A DNA stretch of 64,000 nucleotides from an uncultured Bradyrhizobium sp. GTDB lineage: Bacteria; Pseudomonadota; Alphaproteobacteria; Rhizobiales; Xanthobacteraceae. Below, piece after piece: positions 49,890 through 60,615 of this stretch (position 1 is its first letter; each line of letters begins with the position of its first letter). The notes under the pieces were generated by a model. It saw nothing but the letters and a program-made list of their open reading frames with translations. It was not told the origin of the DNA and made no database searches. The stretch lies in contig NZ_CANSMR010000015.1 of NCBI RefSeq assembly GCF_947648125.1, positions 1 through 64,000 of the forward strand, written 5' to 3'. Both the position numbers and the translations under genes were made by a program.

Positions 49890-51065
49890 TCATCGTGTAT
49901 CCTGAGAGGCAGGCGAGGACGTACCCGGAACGTCATCGCGGTTGCTTTGGTCGTGGTGTTTGGCGGCGCTGTACATCGGCATCAGCACGCGGAAGGTGGT
50001 CTTGCGCGGCTGCGACTCGCATTCGATGATGCCGCCGTGATCGCCGACGATCTTGGCGACCAGCGCGAGGCCGAGCCCGCTGCCGGTCTGCTTGGTGGTG
50101 ACGAAGGGATCGAACAGGTTCGGCAGCAGATCTTCCGGCACGCCTGAGCCGTTGTCCTTGACGCAGAATTCCAGCGGCAGCGAGACCCGCGATTTCTTGC
50201 CGGGCACCGACAGCCGCACGCCCGGCCGGAACGCCGTGGTGAGGTGGATCTCCGCATCGGTGCCGAGATCGGCGACCGCTTCGGCCGCATTCTTCACGAG
50301 GTTGAGGAATACCTGGATCAGCTGGTCCTGGTTGGCCAGCACCGGCGGCAGCGACGGATCGTAGTCCTCGATGAAGCGAACGTTGCGGGCGAAGCCCGAT
50401 TGCGCCAGCCGCTTCACGTGGTCGAGCACGGAATGGATGTTGACCGGCCCGCGCGCCACCGGGCGGTCGTCGCCGAACACTTCCATACGGTCGACCAGCG
50501 TCACGATACGGTCCGCCTCGTCGCAGATCAGCCGCGTCAGCAGCCGGTCCTCGGAGGACGCCTGCTGCTCCAGCAGCTGCGCGGCGCCGCGGATGCCGGA
50601 CAGCGGGTTCTTGATCTCATGGGCGAGCATCGCGGCCAGCGCGATCACCGAGCGCGCCGCGCTGCGATGGGTGAGCTGGCGATCCATCTTGTCGGCGATG
50701 GTGCGCTCCTGCAGCATCACCACGATATGCCCGGGCCGCTCGGTCAGCGGCGCGACGTGCAGGTCGACCTGGCGATCGCCGCCGATCCGTGGCGTGCCGA
50801 GATCGACCTTGTATTCGTTGACCGGCGAGCCGCTCGCCCGCACCTGCTCGATCAGCGCGAGCAGCGGGCTGCCGAACGGCACCAGCTCCTTCAGCGACTG
50901 CCGGCGCAAGAACTGCGTCGAGATCTCGAAGAACGATTCGGCGGCGATGTTGGCGTCAACGATCCGTCCGTCGGGTGCGACCAGCAGCACCGGATTGGGC
51001 AGTGCATTGAGGATGGCCTCGCCGTCGGTAGGCACGGGCCGGCGAAATTCCATGGCTGACGTCAT
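49890..51065 (-). CDS. ntrB: Nitrogen regulation sensor kinase NtrB
   Basis: A soluble kinase with an N-terminal PAS ([20 protein letters not shown]) and the kinase core (H box [21 protein letters not shown] box [39 protein letters not shown]). It phosphorylates or dephosphorylates NtrC according to PII. Its start overlaps the dusB stop by 4 bp, so dusB-ntrB-ntrC form one unit. Confidence 0.97.
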   Translation of the reverse strand: MTSAMEFRRPVPTDGEAILNALPNPVLLVAPDGRIVDANIAAESFFEISTQFLRRQSLKELVPFGSPLLALIEQVRASGSPVNEYKVDLGTPRIGGDRQVDLHVAPLTERPGHIVVMLQERTIADKMDRQLTHRSAARSVIALAAMLAHEIKNPLSGIRGAAQLLEQQASSEDRLLTRLICDEADRIVTLVDRMEVFGDDRPVARGPVNIHSVLDHVKRLAQSGFARNVRFIEDYDPSLPPVLANQDQLIQVFLNLVKNAAEAVADLGTDAEIHLTTAFRPGVRLSVPGKKSRVSLPLEFCVKDNGSGVPEDLLPNLFDPFVTTKQTGSGLGLALVAKIVGDHGGIIECESQPRKTTFRVLMPMYSAAKHHDQSNRDDVPGTSSPASQDTR

Positions 51066-52096
51066 GCGGCAGCACTCCAGGCAAAATCGTCGTAGGCGTC
51101 CTCGAGCGCGCGATGCACGCTGGATGGCTGCTCGGAGGTCAGGATCGCCTGCCGCCAGGTCTTCAGCGTTGCCGCCGGTGCGCAGCTATAGGCGGCAGCG
51201 GTCTCCAGCGCCCAGCCGAGATGCTTGCGCGCATGCTTGAGCCCAATGCGCAGGCCATAGTGGCTGCACACCTCGTCATAGAGCGCGCGAACATGCTTGA
51301 GCTGCTCGGCGAGCGACGGCGCAGCCTCGGCGATGCCGGTCTCGAGCCGACGGCCAATCTGGCCGGGCAGCCAGGGCTGCCCCTGCGCGCCGCGTCCGAT
51401 CATGACGGCGTCCGCGCCCGACATCTCCAGCGCGCCGACCGCTCTGTCGAACGAGGTGATGTCGCCATTGACCACGACCGGGATCGTGACGGCATCCTTG
51501 ACCGCGCGCACCGCGTTCCAGTTGGCCTCGCCCTTGTAGAACTGGCAGCGTGTGCGGCCATGCACGGTGATCATCTGCACGCCTGATGCCTCGGCGCGGC
51601 GCGCCAGTTCGGGCGCATTGAGCGAGCGATCGTCCCAGCCGAGCCGCATCTTCAGCGTCACCGGCACCTTGACCGCCGAGAGCGTCGCCTCGATCAGCGT
51701 GACTGCGTGGTCGAGGTCGCGCATCAGGGCCGAGCCGGACTGGCCGCCGGTCACGTGGCGCGCCGGGCAGCCCATGTTGATGTCAATGATGTCGGCGCCG
51801 GCGCCTTCGGCGATCCGAGCGCCCTCCGCCATCCAGTGGGTTTGGCAGCCGGCAAGCTGGACCACATGCGGCCCGATCCCGGCTGCCTCACAACGCAGCT
51901 TCGACATCGGCTTGCCGTTCACCAGGTCGTCGCTGGCGGTCATCTCGGAGACCACCAGTCCGGCACCCAAACTGGCGGCGAGTCGCCGGAAGGGCGCGTC
52001 GGTGATGCCGGACATGGGCGCCAGGAGAACCCGGTTGGCGACAGCAATATCACCTATCTTCAATGGGTTACGAGGAGTACTTTGCACGCCGGTCAC
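51062..52096 (-). CDS. dusB: tRNA-dihydrouridine synthase DusB (NifR3)
   Basis: FMN-dependent TIM barrel: [38 protein letters not shown] (catalytic-type Cys in MGCP), [21 protein letters not shown] and [10 protein letters not shown]. It reduces uridines in tRNA. It is the gene historically named nifR3 upstream of ntrBC in rhizobia and Rhodobacter. GTG start at 52096. A dyad with NtrC-site spacing lies 56-70 bp upstream. Confidence 0.96.
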   Translation of the reverse strand: MTGVQSTPRNPLKIGDIAVANRVLLAPMSGITDAPFRRLAASLGAGLVVSEMTASDDLVNGKPMSKLRCEAAGIGPHVVQLAGCQTHWMAEGARIAEGAGADIIDINMGCPARHVTGGQSGSALMRDLDHAVTLIEATLSAVKVPVTLKMRLGWDDRSLNAPELARRAEASGVQMITVHGRTRCQFYKGEANWNAVRAVKDAVTIPVVVNGDITSFDRAVGALEMSGADAVMIGRGAQGQPWLPGQIGRRLETGIAEAAPSLAEQLKHVRALYDEVCSHYGLRIGLKHARKHLGWALETAAAYSCAPAATLKTWRQAILTSEQPSSVHRALEDAYDDFAWSAAA

Positions 52097-52151
52097 AGCC
52101 GTCTCGTCGTTCTGTCAGCCACGCCATTGCAGCTGACGTCGCCTATTCTGC

Positions 52152-52166
52152 GCACAATTCTTGTGC
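52152..52166. promoter_or_regulatory. GCAC-N7-GTGC dyad, possible NtrC-binding site
   Basis: GCACAATTCTTGTGC is a perfect palindrome (GCACAA/TTGTGC around TTC). The GCAC-N7-GTGC spacing matches the established enterobacterial NtrC site pattern. It lies upstream of the dusB-ntrBC unit and could serve autoregulation. A good -24/-12 sigma54 promoter was not found nearby, so repression is as likely as activation. Confidence 0.45.
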
Positions 52167-52348
52167 AGTCAAGGCTCATGCCTACGGTTTAGACATTCCT
52201 ACCACCTGTGCAGGTGCACTGCAACAAAATCTGCTTTTCCCACAGTCATCGGCAAACGCTCTGTTTTTGCGCAGCGGTCATGCTAAGGGCTGTGCGCGGC
52301 GGTCCCCGCCGCTCCCCTCATCCCCGATTCGTCTGTCACTGGTTCAAC

Positions 52349-53545
52349 ATGCCGAAGCCTGAGCGTACCGCAGCCATCCTTGTCGCAGCCGGCCGTGGAC
52401 TGCGCGCCGGCGCAGGCGGACCAAAGCAGTACCGGACGATCGGCGGACAGACGGTGATCTATCGCGCCATGGAGGCGTTCTCCGGACACCCCGACGTGTT
52501 CGCGGTGCAGCCGGTGGTCAATCCTGACGACGCCGCGCTGTTCGACGAAGCGGTCGCAGGCCTCCGCCATCAACCGCCGACGCCGGGCGGCGCGACCCGG
52601 CAGGCCTCGGTCCATGCCGGGCTCGAGGCGCTCGCCAGCGCGAAGCCCGACATCGTGCTGATCCACGATGCCGCGCGCCCCTTCGTCACGTCGGCAGTGA
52701 TCTCCCGTGCGATCGCCGCGGCCGGCCGGACCGGCGCTGCGATCCCTGTCATTCCCGTCACCGACACGATCAAGCTCACCGGCGATACCGGCGATGTCGA
52801 GGCGACGCCGGAGCGCGCCCGCTTGCGGATCGCGCAGACGCCGCAGGCATTTCGTTTCGACGTAATATTGGAGGCGCATCGTCGTGCTGCGCGCGAGGGC
52901 CGCAGTGATTTCACCGACGATGCCGCGCTTGCCGAATGGGCGGGATTGACCGTTGCGACGTTTGAAGGCGATGCTGCCAACATGAAACTCACCACACCCG
53001 AAGACTTCGTGCGCGAGGAAGCGCGGCTCGCAAGCCAGCTCGGTGACATCAGGACCGGCACCGGCTACGACGTGCACGCCTTTGGCGACGGCGACCATGT
53101 CATGATCTGCGGCGTGCGCGTGCCGCACACGAAGGGATTTTTGGCCCATTCCGACGGCGATGTCGGGCTGCATGCGCTGGTCGACGCGATCCTCGGCGCG
53201 CTGGCCGACGGCGACATCGGCTCGCACTTCCCGCCGAGCGACGCCAAGTGGAAAGGCGCCTCGTCCGACCAATTCCTGAAATATGCCGTCGAGCGCGTCA
53301 CCGCGCGCGGCGGCCGGATCGCCAATCTCGAGGTGACGCTGATCTGCGAACGGCCGAAGATCGGGCCGCTGCGCGACACCATGCGGGCGAAGATCGCGGA
53401 GATCTCCGGCGTCCACATCTCGCGCGTGGCGGTCAAGGCCACCACCAGCGAGCGGCTCGGCTTCACCGGCCGCGAGGAAGGCATCGCGGCGACCGCGAGC
53501 GCCACGGTTCGCCTCCCCTGGGATGAAACCGGCTGGAGTGCCTGA
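52349..53545 (+). CDS. ispDF: Bifunctional MEP cytidylyltransferase / MECDP synthase (IspDF)
   Basis: The IspD part has [20 protein letters not shown] (nucleotide loop), [12 protein letters not shown] and [14 protein letters not shown]. The IspF part begins near residue 235 with [15 protein letters not shown] (metal ligands D and H), [20 protein letters not shown] and [10 protein letters not shown]. The fusion is typical of alphaproteobacteria and makes two steps of isoprenoid synthesis. ATG 52349 sits where the family starts. Confidence 0.97.
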   Translation: MPKPERTAAILVAAGRGLRAGAGGPKQYRTIGGQTVIYRAMEAFSGHPDVFAVQPVVNPDDAALFDEAVAGLRHQPPTPGGATRQASVHAGLEALASAKPDIVLIHDAARPFVTSAVISRAIAAAGRTGAAIPVIPVTDTIKLTGDTGDVEATPERARLRIAQTPQAFRFDVILEAHRRAAREGRSDFTDDAALAEWAGLTVATFEGDAANMKLTTPEDFVREEARLASQLGDIRTGTGYDVHAFGDGDHVMICGVRVPHTKGFLAHSDGDVGLHALVDAILGALADGDIGSHFPPSDAKWKGASSDQFLKYAVERVTARGGRIANLEVTLICERPKIGPLRDTMRAKIAEISGVHISRVAVKATTSERLGFTGREEGIAATASATVRLPWDETGWSA

Positions 53546-53546
53546 C

Positions 53547-54146
53547 ATGGGCGGCAGCGACGCTCGTGCCCTCTCCCGCGCGCTGCTCGACCTGTGCCGG
53601 ATGCGCAAGCTGACCATCGCGACTGCCGAATCCTGTACCGGCGGCCTGGTCGCCGGCGCGCTCACCGACATTCCCGGATCGTCCGACGTGATTGATCGTG
53701 CCTTCGTCACCTATTCGAACGAGGCCAAGCGGGTCATGCTCGGCGTCAAGGCGGCGACGCTGGAGACGTTCGGCGCGGTCAGCAAGGAGACCGCGACCGC
53801 GATGGCGATCGGCGCGCTGGAAAAGGCCGGCGTCGACCTTGCGGTCTCGATCACCGGGATCGCGGGCCCCGGCGGCGCGACGCCTGGCAAGCCGGTCGGC
53901 CTGGTGCACTTCGCCGTCGCCGCGCGCGACGGCCGCATCGTTCATCGTGAGCAACGATTTGGCGCGATCGGCCGCAGCACGGTGCGGCAACGCTCGGTGG
54001 TTGAAGCGCTGCGCATGCTGATGGAGCTCGCGCGCCCGCCGCAGGCGGCAAAGCCGCGCCGCGAGGCCGCCAGCCGGTTGCGGCCGCGGGTGGCGCGGTC
54101 GCCGCGAAGCCACGCCGCGAAACGCCGTAGGCCGCCGCGCGGATAG
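53547..54146 (+). CDS. CinA-family nicotinamide-nucleotide amidohydrolase with Arg-rich tail
   Basis: The PncC core has TIATAESCTGGLVAGALTDI (catalytic Ser), FVTYSNEAKRVMLGV and VSITGIAGPGGATPGKPVGL. It deamidates NMN. After the core, the last ~35 residues are basic and disordered (KPRREAASRLRPRVARSPRS and AAKRRRPPRG), which could bind nucleic acid. ATG 53547 has GGAG 9 bases upstream; it begins one base after the ispDF stop. Confidence 0.9.
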   Translation: MGGSDARALSRALLDLCRMRKLTIATAESCTGGLVAGALTDIPGSSDVIDRAFVTYSNEAKRVMLGVKAATLETFGAVSKETATAMAIGALEKAGVDLAVSITGIAGPGGATPGKPVGLVHFAVAARDGRIVHREQRFGAIGRSTVRQRSVVEALRMLMELARPPQAAKPRREAASRLRPRVARSPRSHAAKRRRPPRG

Positions 54147-54320
54147 GCCCGACTCAAGTCCGGTCGCGCAAGCGACAGCCTCGCGATACCCTCACGTCAA
54201 CTGCGACCCAGTGCCGCCTATCTCAGGTGGAACTGCGCCGTCGCTTCGCCGTTTTCTATCGTTCCAACTCTGCCGTTTGAATTGTTTTTCCAAACGGCAA
54301 AATCCCACAACAAGGAGAAA

Positions 54321-54707
54321 ATGATGAAGTTGGGAACTTTGGTCGTGGCCGCAATCACCTCTGGCGCCATGACGCTGTCGACTGTTGCCCCCTCGTTCGC
54401 CGCACCGCTCGCGCCCGCGCGGTTGCAGGATCAGCCGACCTCCGTCGAGCACGTGCAGTATCGCCACTGGCATGGCGGCCCGCGTCACGGCTACCGCGGC
54501 GGCTACTACGGTCATCGTCACGGCGGCGGTGGAAACGGCGCTGCGATCATCGGCGGGCTTGCCGCCGGCGCGATCATCGGCGGCGCCATCGCGGCAAGTC
54601 AGGCCAAGGCCAACAACGACGCCTATTGCTCCCAGCGTTTCCGCTCCTACGACCCGGCTTCGGGCACCTACATCGCAAAGGGCGGTGTACGTCGTTCCTG
54701 CCCGTAA
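54321..54707 (+). CDS. BA14K-family secreted protein
   Basis: The signal peptide MMKLGTLVVAAITSGAMTLS (cleavage after SFA) is followed by a His/Gly-rich stretch (HGGPRHGYRGGYYGHRHGGG), a glycine-zipper-like hydrophobic segment (GAAIIGGLAAGAIIGGAIAA) and the BA14K end AYCSQRFRSYDPASGTYIAK. AAGGAG lies just before the ATG. BA14K proteins of Rhizobiales are envelope immunogens with lectin-like reports. The His-rich part may bind metal. Confidence 0.9.
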   Translation: MMKLGTLVVAAITSGAMTLSTVAPSFAAPLAPARLQDQPTSVEHVQYRHWHGGPRHGYRGGYYGHRHGGGGNGAAIIGGLAAGAIIGGAIAASQAKANNDAYCSQRFRSYDPASGTYIAKGGVRRSCP

Positions 54708-54758
54708 CGAAGCGCAAAGGGGCATACCGCTGAAGGCGACGATACCCCTTGTCTCTCC

Positions 54759-54847
54759 CCGTCATTGCGAGGAGCGACAGCGACGAAGCAATCCATCTTT
54801 CTGCGTATGCGGTGCGGTGGATTGCTTCGCTCCGCTCGCAATGACGG
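54759..54847. repeat. 89-bp dispersed palindromic repeat (CGTCATTGCGAGGAGC type)
   Basis: The left arm (54759-54795) begins CCGTCATTGCGAGGAGCGAC and the right arm (54818-54847, TGGATTGCTTCGCTCCGCTC onward) is its near reverse complement. This is a well-known repeat family in Rhizobiales. It lies between the convergent BA14K and ratA-like genes and could act as a bidirectional terminator. Confidence 0.8.
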
Positions 54848-54853
54848 ATGGGT

Positions 54854-55318
54854 CTACGACACGGCCGGCTTGCCGTAGACCTGGTCCGCGCGCTTCTCGA
54901 ACGCGGCGGCAAAGCGCGAGAATGCGGCGTCGAACATCGAGCCCATCAGCATCGCCAGCATCCGGCTCTTGAATTCGTAGTTCAGGAAGAAGCCGACATC
55001 GCATTCGGTCTCCGACTTCGGCTCGAAGCTCCAGCGGTTTTCCAGATTGCTGAACGGGCCGCGCAGATATTCGACCAGTATCTTCAGGTTGGGCCGGTCG
55101 AGCGTCACCCTGCTGGTGAAGGTTTCCCGTACCAGCTTGAACGAGACGGTCATGTCGGCCACCACGACCTCGGTACCGTCGTCCTTGGGCGTCCGCTGGC
55201 GGACCTTGAGCGCCTGGCACAGCGGCACAAACTCCGGATAGCGCTCGACGTCGGCGACCAGATCGAACATTTGGGGTGCGGTGTGGCCGACCCGCCGCTT
55301 GCTTGAGAATCGTGGCAT
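54854..55318 (-). CDS. RatA/COQ10-like START-domain protein
   Basis: The 154-residue protein shows the aromatic-rich cyclase/START pattern: GHTAPQMFDLVADVERYPEF, VADMTVSFKLVRETFTSRV, NRWSFEPKSETECDVGFFLN. Members are named RatA (ribosome association toxin) or COQ10-like ubiquinone-binding. In alphaproteobacteria the gene is normally next to lipA, as here with one gene between, which favours the quinone-related role. Its start shares bases with the upstream gene's stop. Confidence 0.88.
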   Translation of the reverse strand: MPRFSSKRRVGHTAPQMFDLVADVERYPEFVPLCQALKVRQRTPKDDGTEVVVADMTVSFKLVRETFTSRVTLDRPNLKILVEYLRGPFSNLENRWSFEPKSETECDVGFFLNYEFKSRMLAMLMGSMFDAAFSRFAAAFEKRADQVYGKPAVS

Positions 55319-55857
55319 CAGTGGATACTCGCACGGTTTTGCTGGCGTGCGAGACGCTTCAGATAATCGTCCGCCTGGGCCCGATCGGTGAAGCAGACCA
55401 GCGATTGATCGGCGCGCAACCCCGAAAAATATTCGATCAGCTTCGGACGTTGCTGCTGGCGATAAGTCCAGACATAACGGAAGAATTCGAGATCGATCTT
55501 CTCCGGGCAGCCTTCCGCCATCTCGGGGCGAACCTGGCCATAGCTGCCGGCGATCCGCCCCAGGATTCCGAGCATGCAGGTCAGCCGCGGCAGGTCGAAC
55601 CAGATGACCGTATCGGAGAGCTGCCGGCGCAGTTCGCCTGCACCGTTTCTCATGTAGTTCCCATCCATGATCCAGCGCGGCGCCTGCATGACCTCGATCA
55701 TGCGGCGCTCGAATTCATGCTTGTCGGACTCGACCCAGCCCGGCTTCCAGAACAGCGCGTCGATCGACACGGTCGGGATGCCCGTGATGGCGGACAGCCG
55801 TCGCGCAAAGGTCGACTTGCCGGACCCCGACGATCCCATCACCAGCACGCGTTGCAT
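55318..55857 (-). CDS. Small P-loop kinase (adenylate kinase/FlaR-like)
   Basis: The protein starts MQRVLVMGSSGSGKSTFARR (Walker A at 8-16) and has DALFWKPGWVES and RWIMDGNY, the pattern of DNA topology-modulation (FlaR) P-loop proteins, a name of doubtful meaning. The rest has an adenylate-kinase-like lid with basic residues. Substrate unknown. It overlaps the ratA-like gene by one base. Length 179. Confidence 0.8.
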   Translation of the reverse strand: MQRVLVMGSSGSGKSTFARRLSAITGIPTVSIDALFWKPGWVESDKHEFERRMIEVMQAPRWIMDGNYMRNGAGELRRQLSDTVIWFDLPRLTCMLGILGRIAGSYGQVRPEMAEGCPEKIDLEFFRYVWTYRQQQRPKLIEYFSGLRADQSLVCFTDRAQADDYLKRLARQQNRASIH

Positions 55858-55941
55858 TGGTCCCGTCCAAGATCAAGGTTCGGTCGAGGCTCGATCAGGC
55901 AACGGCGCGCGGCGGCGCCGGCCTCCCGCCGTTTAAAAAAT

Positions 55942-56901
55942 CTAGCGGCCGCGAGCCGTGCGCGCCGCCTGCAGTTTCGCAAAATCCTCGCCGGCATGAT
56001 GCGACGAGCGCGTCAGCGGACTCGCCGACACCATCAGAAAACCCTTGGTATACGCGACACGCTCGTAGCCAGCGAATTCGTCCGGCGTCACGTAGCGCAT
56101 CACGGCGTGATGCTTGCGCGTCGGCTGCAAATACTGGCCGATGGTCAGAAAATCGACCTCGGCCGAGCGCAGATCGTCCATCACCTGCAGCACCTCGTGC
56201 CGCTCCTCGCCGAGACCGACCATGATGCCCGACTTGGTGAAGATGGTCGGGTCCATTTCCTTGACCCGCTGCAGCAGCCGGATCGAATGGAAATAGCGCG
56301 CGCCGGGACGGACCGTCAGATAGCGCGACGGCACGGTTTCCAGATTGTGGTTGAAGACGTCGGGCTTGGCCGCGACCACGCGCTCGAGCGCGCCGTCCTT
56401 GCGCAGGAAGTCCGGCGTCAGGATCTCGATTGTGGTGGTCGGGCAGCGCGCGCGGATCGCGCGGATCGTCTCGGCAAAATGCTCGGCGCCGCCGTCCGCG
56501 AGATCGTCGCGATCGACCGACGTGATCACGACATGGGTCAGTCCGAGCTTCGAGACCGCCTCGGCGACATATTCGGGCTCATGGGCATCGAGCGCGCCGG
56601 GCATGCCGGTCTTGACGTTGCAGAACGCGCAGGCGCGGGTGCAGGTGTCACCCATGATCATGAAGGTGGCGTGCTTCTTGTCCCAGCACTCACCGATGTT
56701 GGGGCAGCCCGCCTCCTCGCACACCGTGACGAGGCCGTTCTCCTTCACGATCCGGCGCGTATCTGCATAGCCGCGCGTGTTCGGCGCGCGAACACGGATC
56801 CAGTCCGGCTTCGGCGGCGACACGGCATCCGGCCGGTTCACCTTTTCGGGGTGACGCGGGCGGAGCTGAGTGGTGGAGATGGTGTCGACGATGGTGACCA
56901 T
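55942..56901 (-). CDS. lipA: Lipoyl synthase
   Basis: Both iron-sulfur motifs are present: the auxiliary cluster [12 protein letters not shown] and the radical [11 protein letters not shown], with [17 protein letters not shown] between. The C-terminal part has the family's HYVTPDEF-like [12 protein letters not shown]. It inserts sulfur into octanoyl groups. ATG 56901 follows the family length (319 residues). Confidence 0.97.
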   Translation of the reverse strand: MVTIVDTISTTQLRPRHPEKVNRPDAVSPPKPDWIRVRAPNTRGYADTRRIVKENGLVTVCEEAGCPNIGECWDKKHATFMIMGDTCTRACAFCNVKTGMPGALDAHEPEYVAEAVSKLGLTHVVITSVDRDDLADGGAEHFAETIRAIRARCPTTTIEILTPDFLRKDGALERVVAAKPDVFNHNLETVPSRYLTVRPGARYFHSIRLLQRVKEMDPTIFTKSGIMVGLGEERHEVLQVMDDLRSAEVDFLTIGQYLQPTRKHHAVMRYVTPDEFAGYERVAYTKGFLMVSASPLTRSSHHAGEDFAKLQAARTARGR

Positions 56902-57035
56902 GGATGCCTGCAAGTCGCGAGAGACCTTAGCTAGTCCGTGTTGGCACGGCTCGCAACCCGGCCTATGCGACCCTAGCAGACCAGCCAATATATTGGCAGT
57001 GTCGAGGTTCGTTCCGTCCCGATTCCCACCTCAAA

Positions 57036-57641
57036 ATGGCTCAAAAACCCCGACCGACCATGGCGACCGCGCCGCGCCTCGGCAAAGCTCTGAAACGCTC
57101 GTTCTTCGATCGCAGCGTCCACGAGGTCGCGCCCGACCTGATCGGCGCGACCTTCCTGGTCGCCGGCGTCGGCGGGATCATCACCGAGGTCGAGGCCTAC
57201 CACCACACCGAACCGGCAGCCCACTCGTTCAACGGACCGACCCCGCGCAACCAGGTGATGTTCGGCCCGCCGGGCTTCTCCTATGTCTACCGCTCCTACG
57301 GCATCCACTGGTGCGTCAACTTCGTCTGCGAGGAAGTGGGCTCGGCCAGCGCCGTGCTGATCCGCGCGCTCGAGCCGACCCATGGCCTCGCCGCGATGCG
57401 CCGGCGGCGCGGGCTGGAGGACGAGCGCGCCTTGTGCTCCGGGCCCGGCAAACTCTGCGAGGCGCTCGGCATCACGATCGCGCACAGCGAACTGCCGCTC
57501 GACCGGCCGCCGATCGCGCTCCACGCGCGGCTGGAGACGCCCGACATCGTCACCGGATTGCGGATCGGCATCACCAAGGCCGTCGATCTGCCCTGGCGCT
57601 ACGGGCTGAAGGGATCGAAATTCCTCAGCAAGCGGTTCTGA
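57036..57641 (+). CDS. 3-methyladenine DNA glycosylase (AAG/MPG family)
   Basis: The AAG fold shows [40 protein letters not shown] (catalytic Glu in EVEAY), [20 protein letters not shown] and [13 protein letters not shown]. It removes alkylated purines. Length 201. An alternative start is ATG 57060. It converges with valS, 18 bp away. Confidence 0.93.
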   Translation: MAQKPRPTMATAPRLGKALKRSFFDRSVHEVAPDLIGATFLVAGVGGIITEVEAYHHTEPAAHSFNGPTPRNQVMFGPPGFSYVYRSYGIHWCVNFVCEEVGSASAVLIRALEPTHGLAAMRRRRGLEDERALCSGPGKLCEALGITIAHSELPLDRPPIALHARLETPDIVTGLRIGITKAVDLPWRYGLKGSKFLSKRF

Positions 57642-57659
57642 GCGTCACGGCGTTATCAG

Positions 57660-60530
57660 CTATGACGCCTTCTTCAGCAGCTCGATCGCCTCGAGGATCT
57701 TGGCGCGGCGCTCCTGCGCTGCCGCGCGCTTTTCCTTCTCTTCCTCGACGAGCTCTTCCGGCGCATTGGCGACGAACTTCTCGTTGGAGAGTTTTGCGTC
57801 GACCCGCTTGATGTCGGCATCGGCCTTGCCGAGCTCCTTCTCCAGTCGCGCCCGTTCGGCCGCAAGATCGATCACGCCCTTGAGCGGCAGCGCGACGACT
57901 TCGCCGCGCACCAGCAGCTGCATGGCGCCTTCGGGGGCCGCGTCCGCGAAGGAAATCTCCGACAACCGCGCGAGACGCTTGATGGTGTCGTTCCAGCGCT
58001 GGGCGCGGTCCCGCGTCTCATCGGAGGTGGTCACGATCACCAGCGGCGTCAGCGTCGACGGCGGGATGTTCATTTCGGCCTTCACCGACCGCATCGTGGT
58101 GACGAGGTCGACCACCCAGCCGATCTCGGCCTCGGCCGCGGGATCGCTGAAATCCTGAGATTTCGCGAAGCCCTGCAGAACTGCGGCGATTTCCAGATTG
58201 CTGGGCTCCGGAGCAACGACAGCAGCGAGATTCTCCGGCAGCGGGCCGGCCGGCTTGAGCGGCCAGTCCGCGAGGACAAGCAATTGATCGCGCTTCGCCG
58301 TCACGGCCCACAGCTCCTCCGTGATGAAGGGCATGAACGGATGCAGCAGCTTGAGGATCTCGTCGCGGGTCCAGGCGATCATGGCGCGGGTCTCGGCCTT
58401 GGCCGCGCCCTCCTCGCCCATCAGCACCGGCTTTGCGAGCTCGAGATACCAGTCGCAGAACACGTTCCAGACGAAGCGATAGATCGCGCCGGCCGCATCG
58501 TTGAAGCGATGATCCTCGATCGTCTCGGTCACCTCGCGGGTGACGCGCGAGGTCTCGTGCGCGATCCAGCGGTTCAGCGTCTCCTTGGCGCCGTTCGGAT
58601 CGAAGCCGTCCGGCTTCACGCACTCGTTCATCTCGGCGAAACGGCAGGCGTTCCAGAACTTGGTCGCGAAGTTGCGGTTGGTCTCGACCAGATGCGGCGA
58701 CAGGCGGATGTCGTGGCCCTGCGCCGCCTCGCGGGTCAGCGCGAAGCGCAGCGCGTCGGCGCCGAAATCGTCGATCACGCCCAGCGGGTCGATGACGTTG
58801 CCCTTCGACTTCGACATCTTCGCGCCCTTCTCGTCACGGACGAGACGGTGGATGTAGACGGTCGAGAACGGTGCCTCCTTCATGAAATGAAGGCCCATCA
58901 TCATCATGCGGGCGACCCAGAAGAAGATGATGTCGAAGCCCGTGACCAGCGTGTTGGTCGGATAGTAGCGCGCGACCTCCGGCGTATCGTCCGGCCAGCC
59001 CAGCGTCGAGAACGGCCACAGTGCCGAGGAGAACCAGGTATCGAGCACGTCCTCGTCGCGCGTGATGAAGCCCTCGCGCTTGGCGGGGTCGACCGCCATG
59101 TCATGGCCCTGCTCCGGCGTGATGACTTCCTGCTCGACGTAATAGCCGAGCGCGTTGCCGACCGCCTCTTCCTCGGTCTCGGCAACGAACACCTTGCCGT
59201 CCGGCCCGTACCACGCGGGGATCTGATGGCCCCACCAGAGCTGGCGCGAGATGCACCAGGGCTGGATGTTCTCCATCCACTCGAAATAGGTCTTTTCCCA
59301 GTTCTTCGGCACGAACGTAGTCTCGCCCGAGCGCACCGCCGCCATCGCCGGCTGCGCCAGCGTCTTGGCGTCGACATACCACTGGTCGGTGAGGTACGGC
59401 TCGATCACGACGTTGGAGCGGTCGCCATGCGGCACCATGTGGGTGTTGGGCTCGATTCGCTCGAGGAAGCCGAATTCTTCCAGCCGCGCCACGATCTTCT
59501 TGCGCGCCGCGAAGCGCTCGATGCCGTGAAACTCTGCCGCGAACTCGTCGGCGCCCGTCGGCAGGCCGCGCAGATAGTCCTCGTTGCCGGTGAGGCTGAG
59601 GCAGCCTTCCTGGTCGAGCACGCTGATCTGCGGCAGGCCGTGGCGCTTGCCGATCTCGAAGTCGTTGAAGTCGTGCGCCGGCGTCACCTTGACGGCACCC
59701 GAGCCCTTCTCCGGATCGGAATAGTCGTCGGCGACGATCGGAATCTTGCGGCCGACCAGCGGCAGGATCACATGCTGGCCGACCAGATCGGTGTAGCGCT
59801 CATCGTCCGGATGCACCGCGACCGCGGTGTCGCCGAGCATCGTCTCCGGACGCGTCGTCGCGACCACGATGAACGATTTGGGATCGTCGGGACTGAAGCT
59901 GCGGCCCTCGATCGGATAGCGCAGGTACCAGAGATGGCCCTTGACCTCGACCTGCTGCACTTCGAGATCGGAGATCGCGGTGAGCAGCTTCGGGTCCCAA
60001 TTGACCAGGCGCTTGTCCTTGTAGATCAGGCCCTGGCGGTGCAGCTCGACGAACACCTTGACGACGGCGCGCGACAGGCCCTCGTCCATGGTGAAGCGCT
60101 CGCGCGACCAGTCACAGGAGGCGCCGAGGCGCTTGAGTTGGTTGACGATGGTGCCGCCGCTCTCGGCCTTCCACTGCCAGACCCGCTCGAGGAACTTGGC
60201 GCGGCCCATGTCGCGCCGGCCCGGCTCCTGCCGTTCCATCAACTGTCGCTCGACCACCATCTGGGTGGCGATGCCGGCATGGTCGGTGCCGGGCTGCCAG
60301 AGCACGTCACGGCCGCGCATCCGCTCGAAGCGGCACAGGATGTCTTGCAGCGTGTTGTTGAGCGCATGGCCCATGTGCAGCGAGCCGGTCACGTTCGGCG
60401 GCGGGATCACGATAGTGAAAGGCGCGGCGTCCTTGCGCTCGGGCCGGCCGGCCTTGAACGCACCGCTCTCCTCCCAGAGCTGGGCCATCCGGAGTTCGAT
60501 ATCGGCAGGCTGGTAGTTTTTCTCGATCAT
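57660..60530 (-). CDS. valS: Valyl-tRNA synthetase
   Basis: The class I motifs are HMGH in VTGSLHMGHALNNTLQD and KMSKS in DEKGAKMSKSKGNVIDPL, with the editing (CP1) domain (ATTRPETMLGDTAVAVHPDD). The tail is a coiled coil (VIDLAAERARLEKELGKADA). ATG 60530 matches the family start. Length 956. It is followed convergently by the glycosylase gene. Confidence 0.98.
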   Translation of the reverse strand: MIEKNYQPADIELRMAQLWEESGAFKAGRPERKDAAPFTIVIPPPNVTGSLHMGHALNNTLQDILCRFERMRGRDVLWQPGTDHAGIATQMVVERQLMERQEPGRRDMGRAKFLERVWQWKAESGGTIVNQLKRLGASCDWSRERFTMDEGLSRAVVKVFVELHRQGLIYKDKRLVNWDPKLLTAISDLEVQQVEVKGHLWYLRYPIEGRSFSPDDPKSFIVVATTRPETMLGDTAVAVHPDDERYTDLVGQHVILPLVGRKIPIVADDYSDPEKGSGAVKVTPAHDFNDFEIGKRHGLPQISVLDQEGCLSLTGNEDYLRGLPTGADEFAAEFHGIERFAARKKIVARLEEFGFLERIEPNTHMVPHGDRSNVVIEPYLTDQWYVDAKTLAQPAMAAVRSGETTFVPKNWEKTYFEWMENIQPWCISRQLWWGHQIPAWYGPDGKVFVAETEEEAVGNALGYYVEQEVITPEQGHDMAVDPAKREGFITRDEDVLDTWFSSALWPFSTLGWPDDTPEVARYYPTNTLVTGFDIIFFWVARMMMMGLHFMKEAPFSTVYIHRLVRDEKGAKMSKSKGNVIDPLGVIDDFGADALRFALTREAAQGHDIRLSPHLVETNRNFATKFWNACRFAEMNECVKPDGFDPNGAKETLNRWIAHETSRVTREVTETIEDHRFNDAAGAIYRFVWNVFCDWYLELAKPVLMGEEGAAKAETRAMIAWTRDEILKLLHPFMPFITEELWAVTAKRDQLLVLADWPLKPAGPLPENLAAVVAPEPSNLEIAAVLQGFAKSQDFSDPAAEAEIGWVVDLVTTMRSVKAEMNIPPSTLTPLVIVTTSDETRDRAQRWNDTIKRLARLSEISFADAAPEGAMQLLVRGEVVALPLKGVIDLAAERARLEKELGKADADIKRVDAKLSNEKFVANAPEELVEEEKEKRAAAQERRAKILEAIELLKKAS

Positions 60531-60615
60531 GACAATGCGCTGTGGACCATGGGGAAAGGGTAGAAAGCCGCCAGAACGCACCAAGTCAACCGGACCGGCA
60601 CGTCAAAACGGCGTT

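Noticed and set aside
58284-60563. 759-residue plus-strand reading frame
   Set aside because: Antisense shadow of valS; no ribosome site and no recognisable motif.
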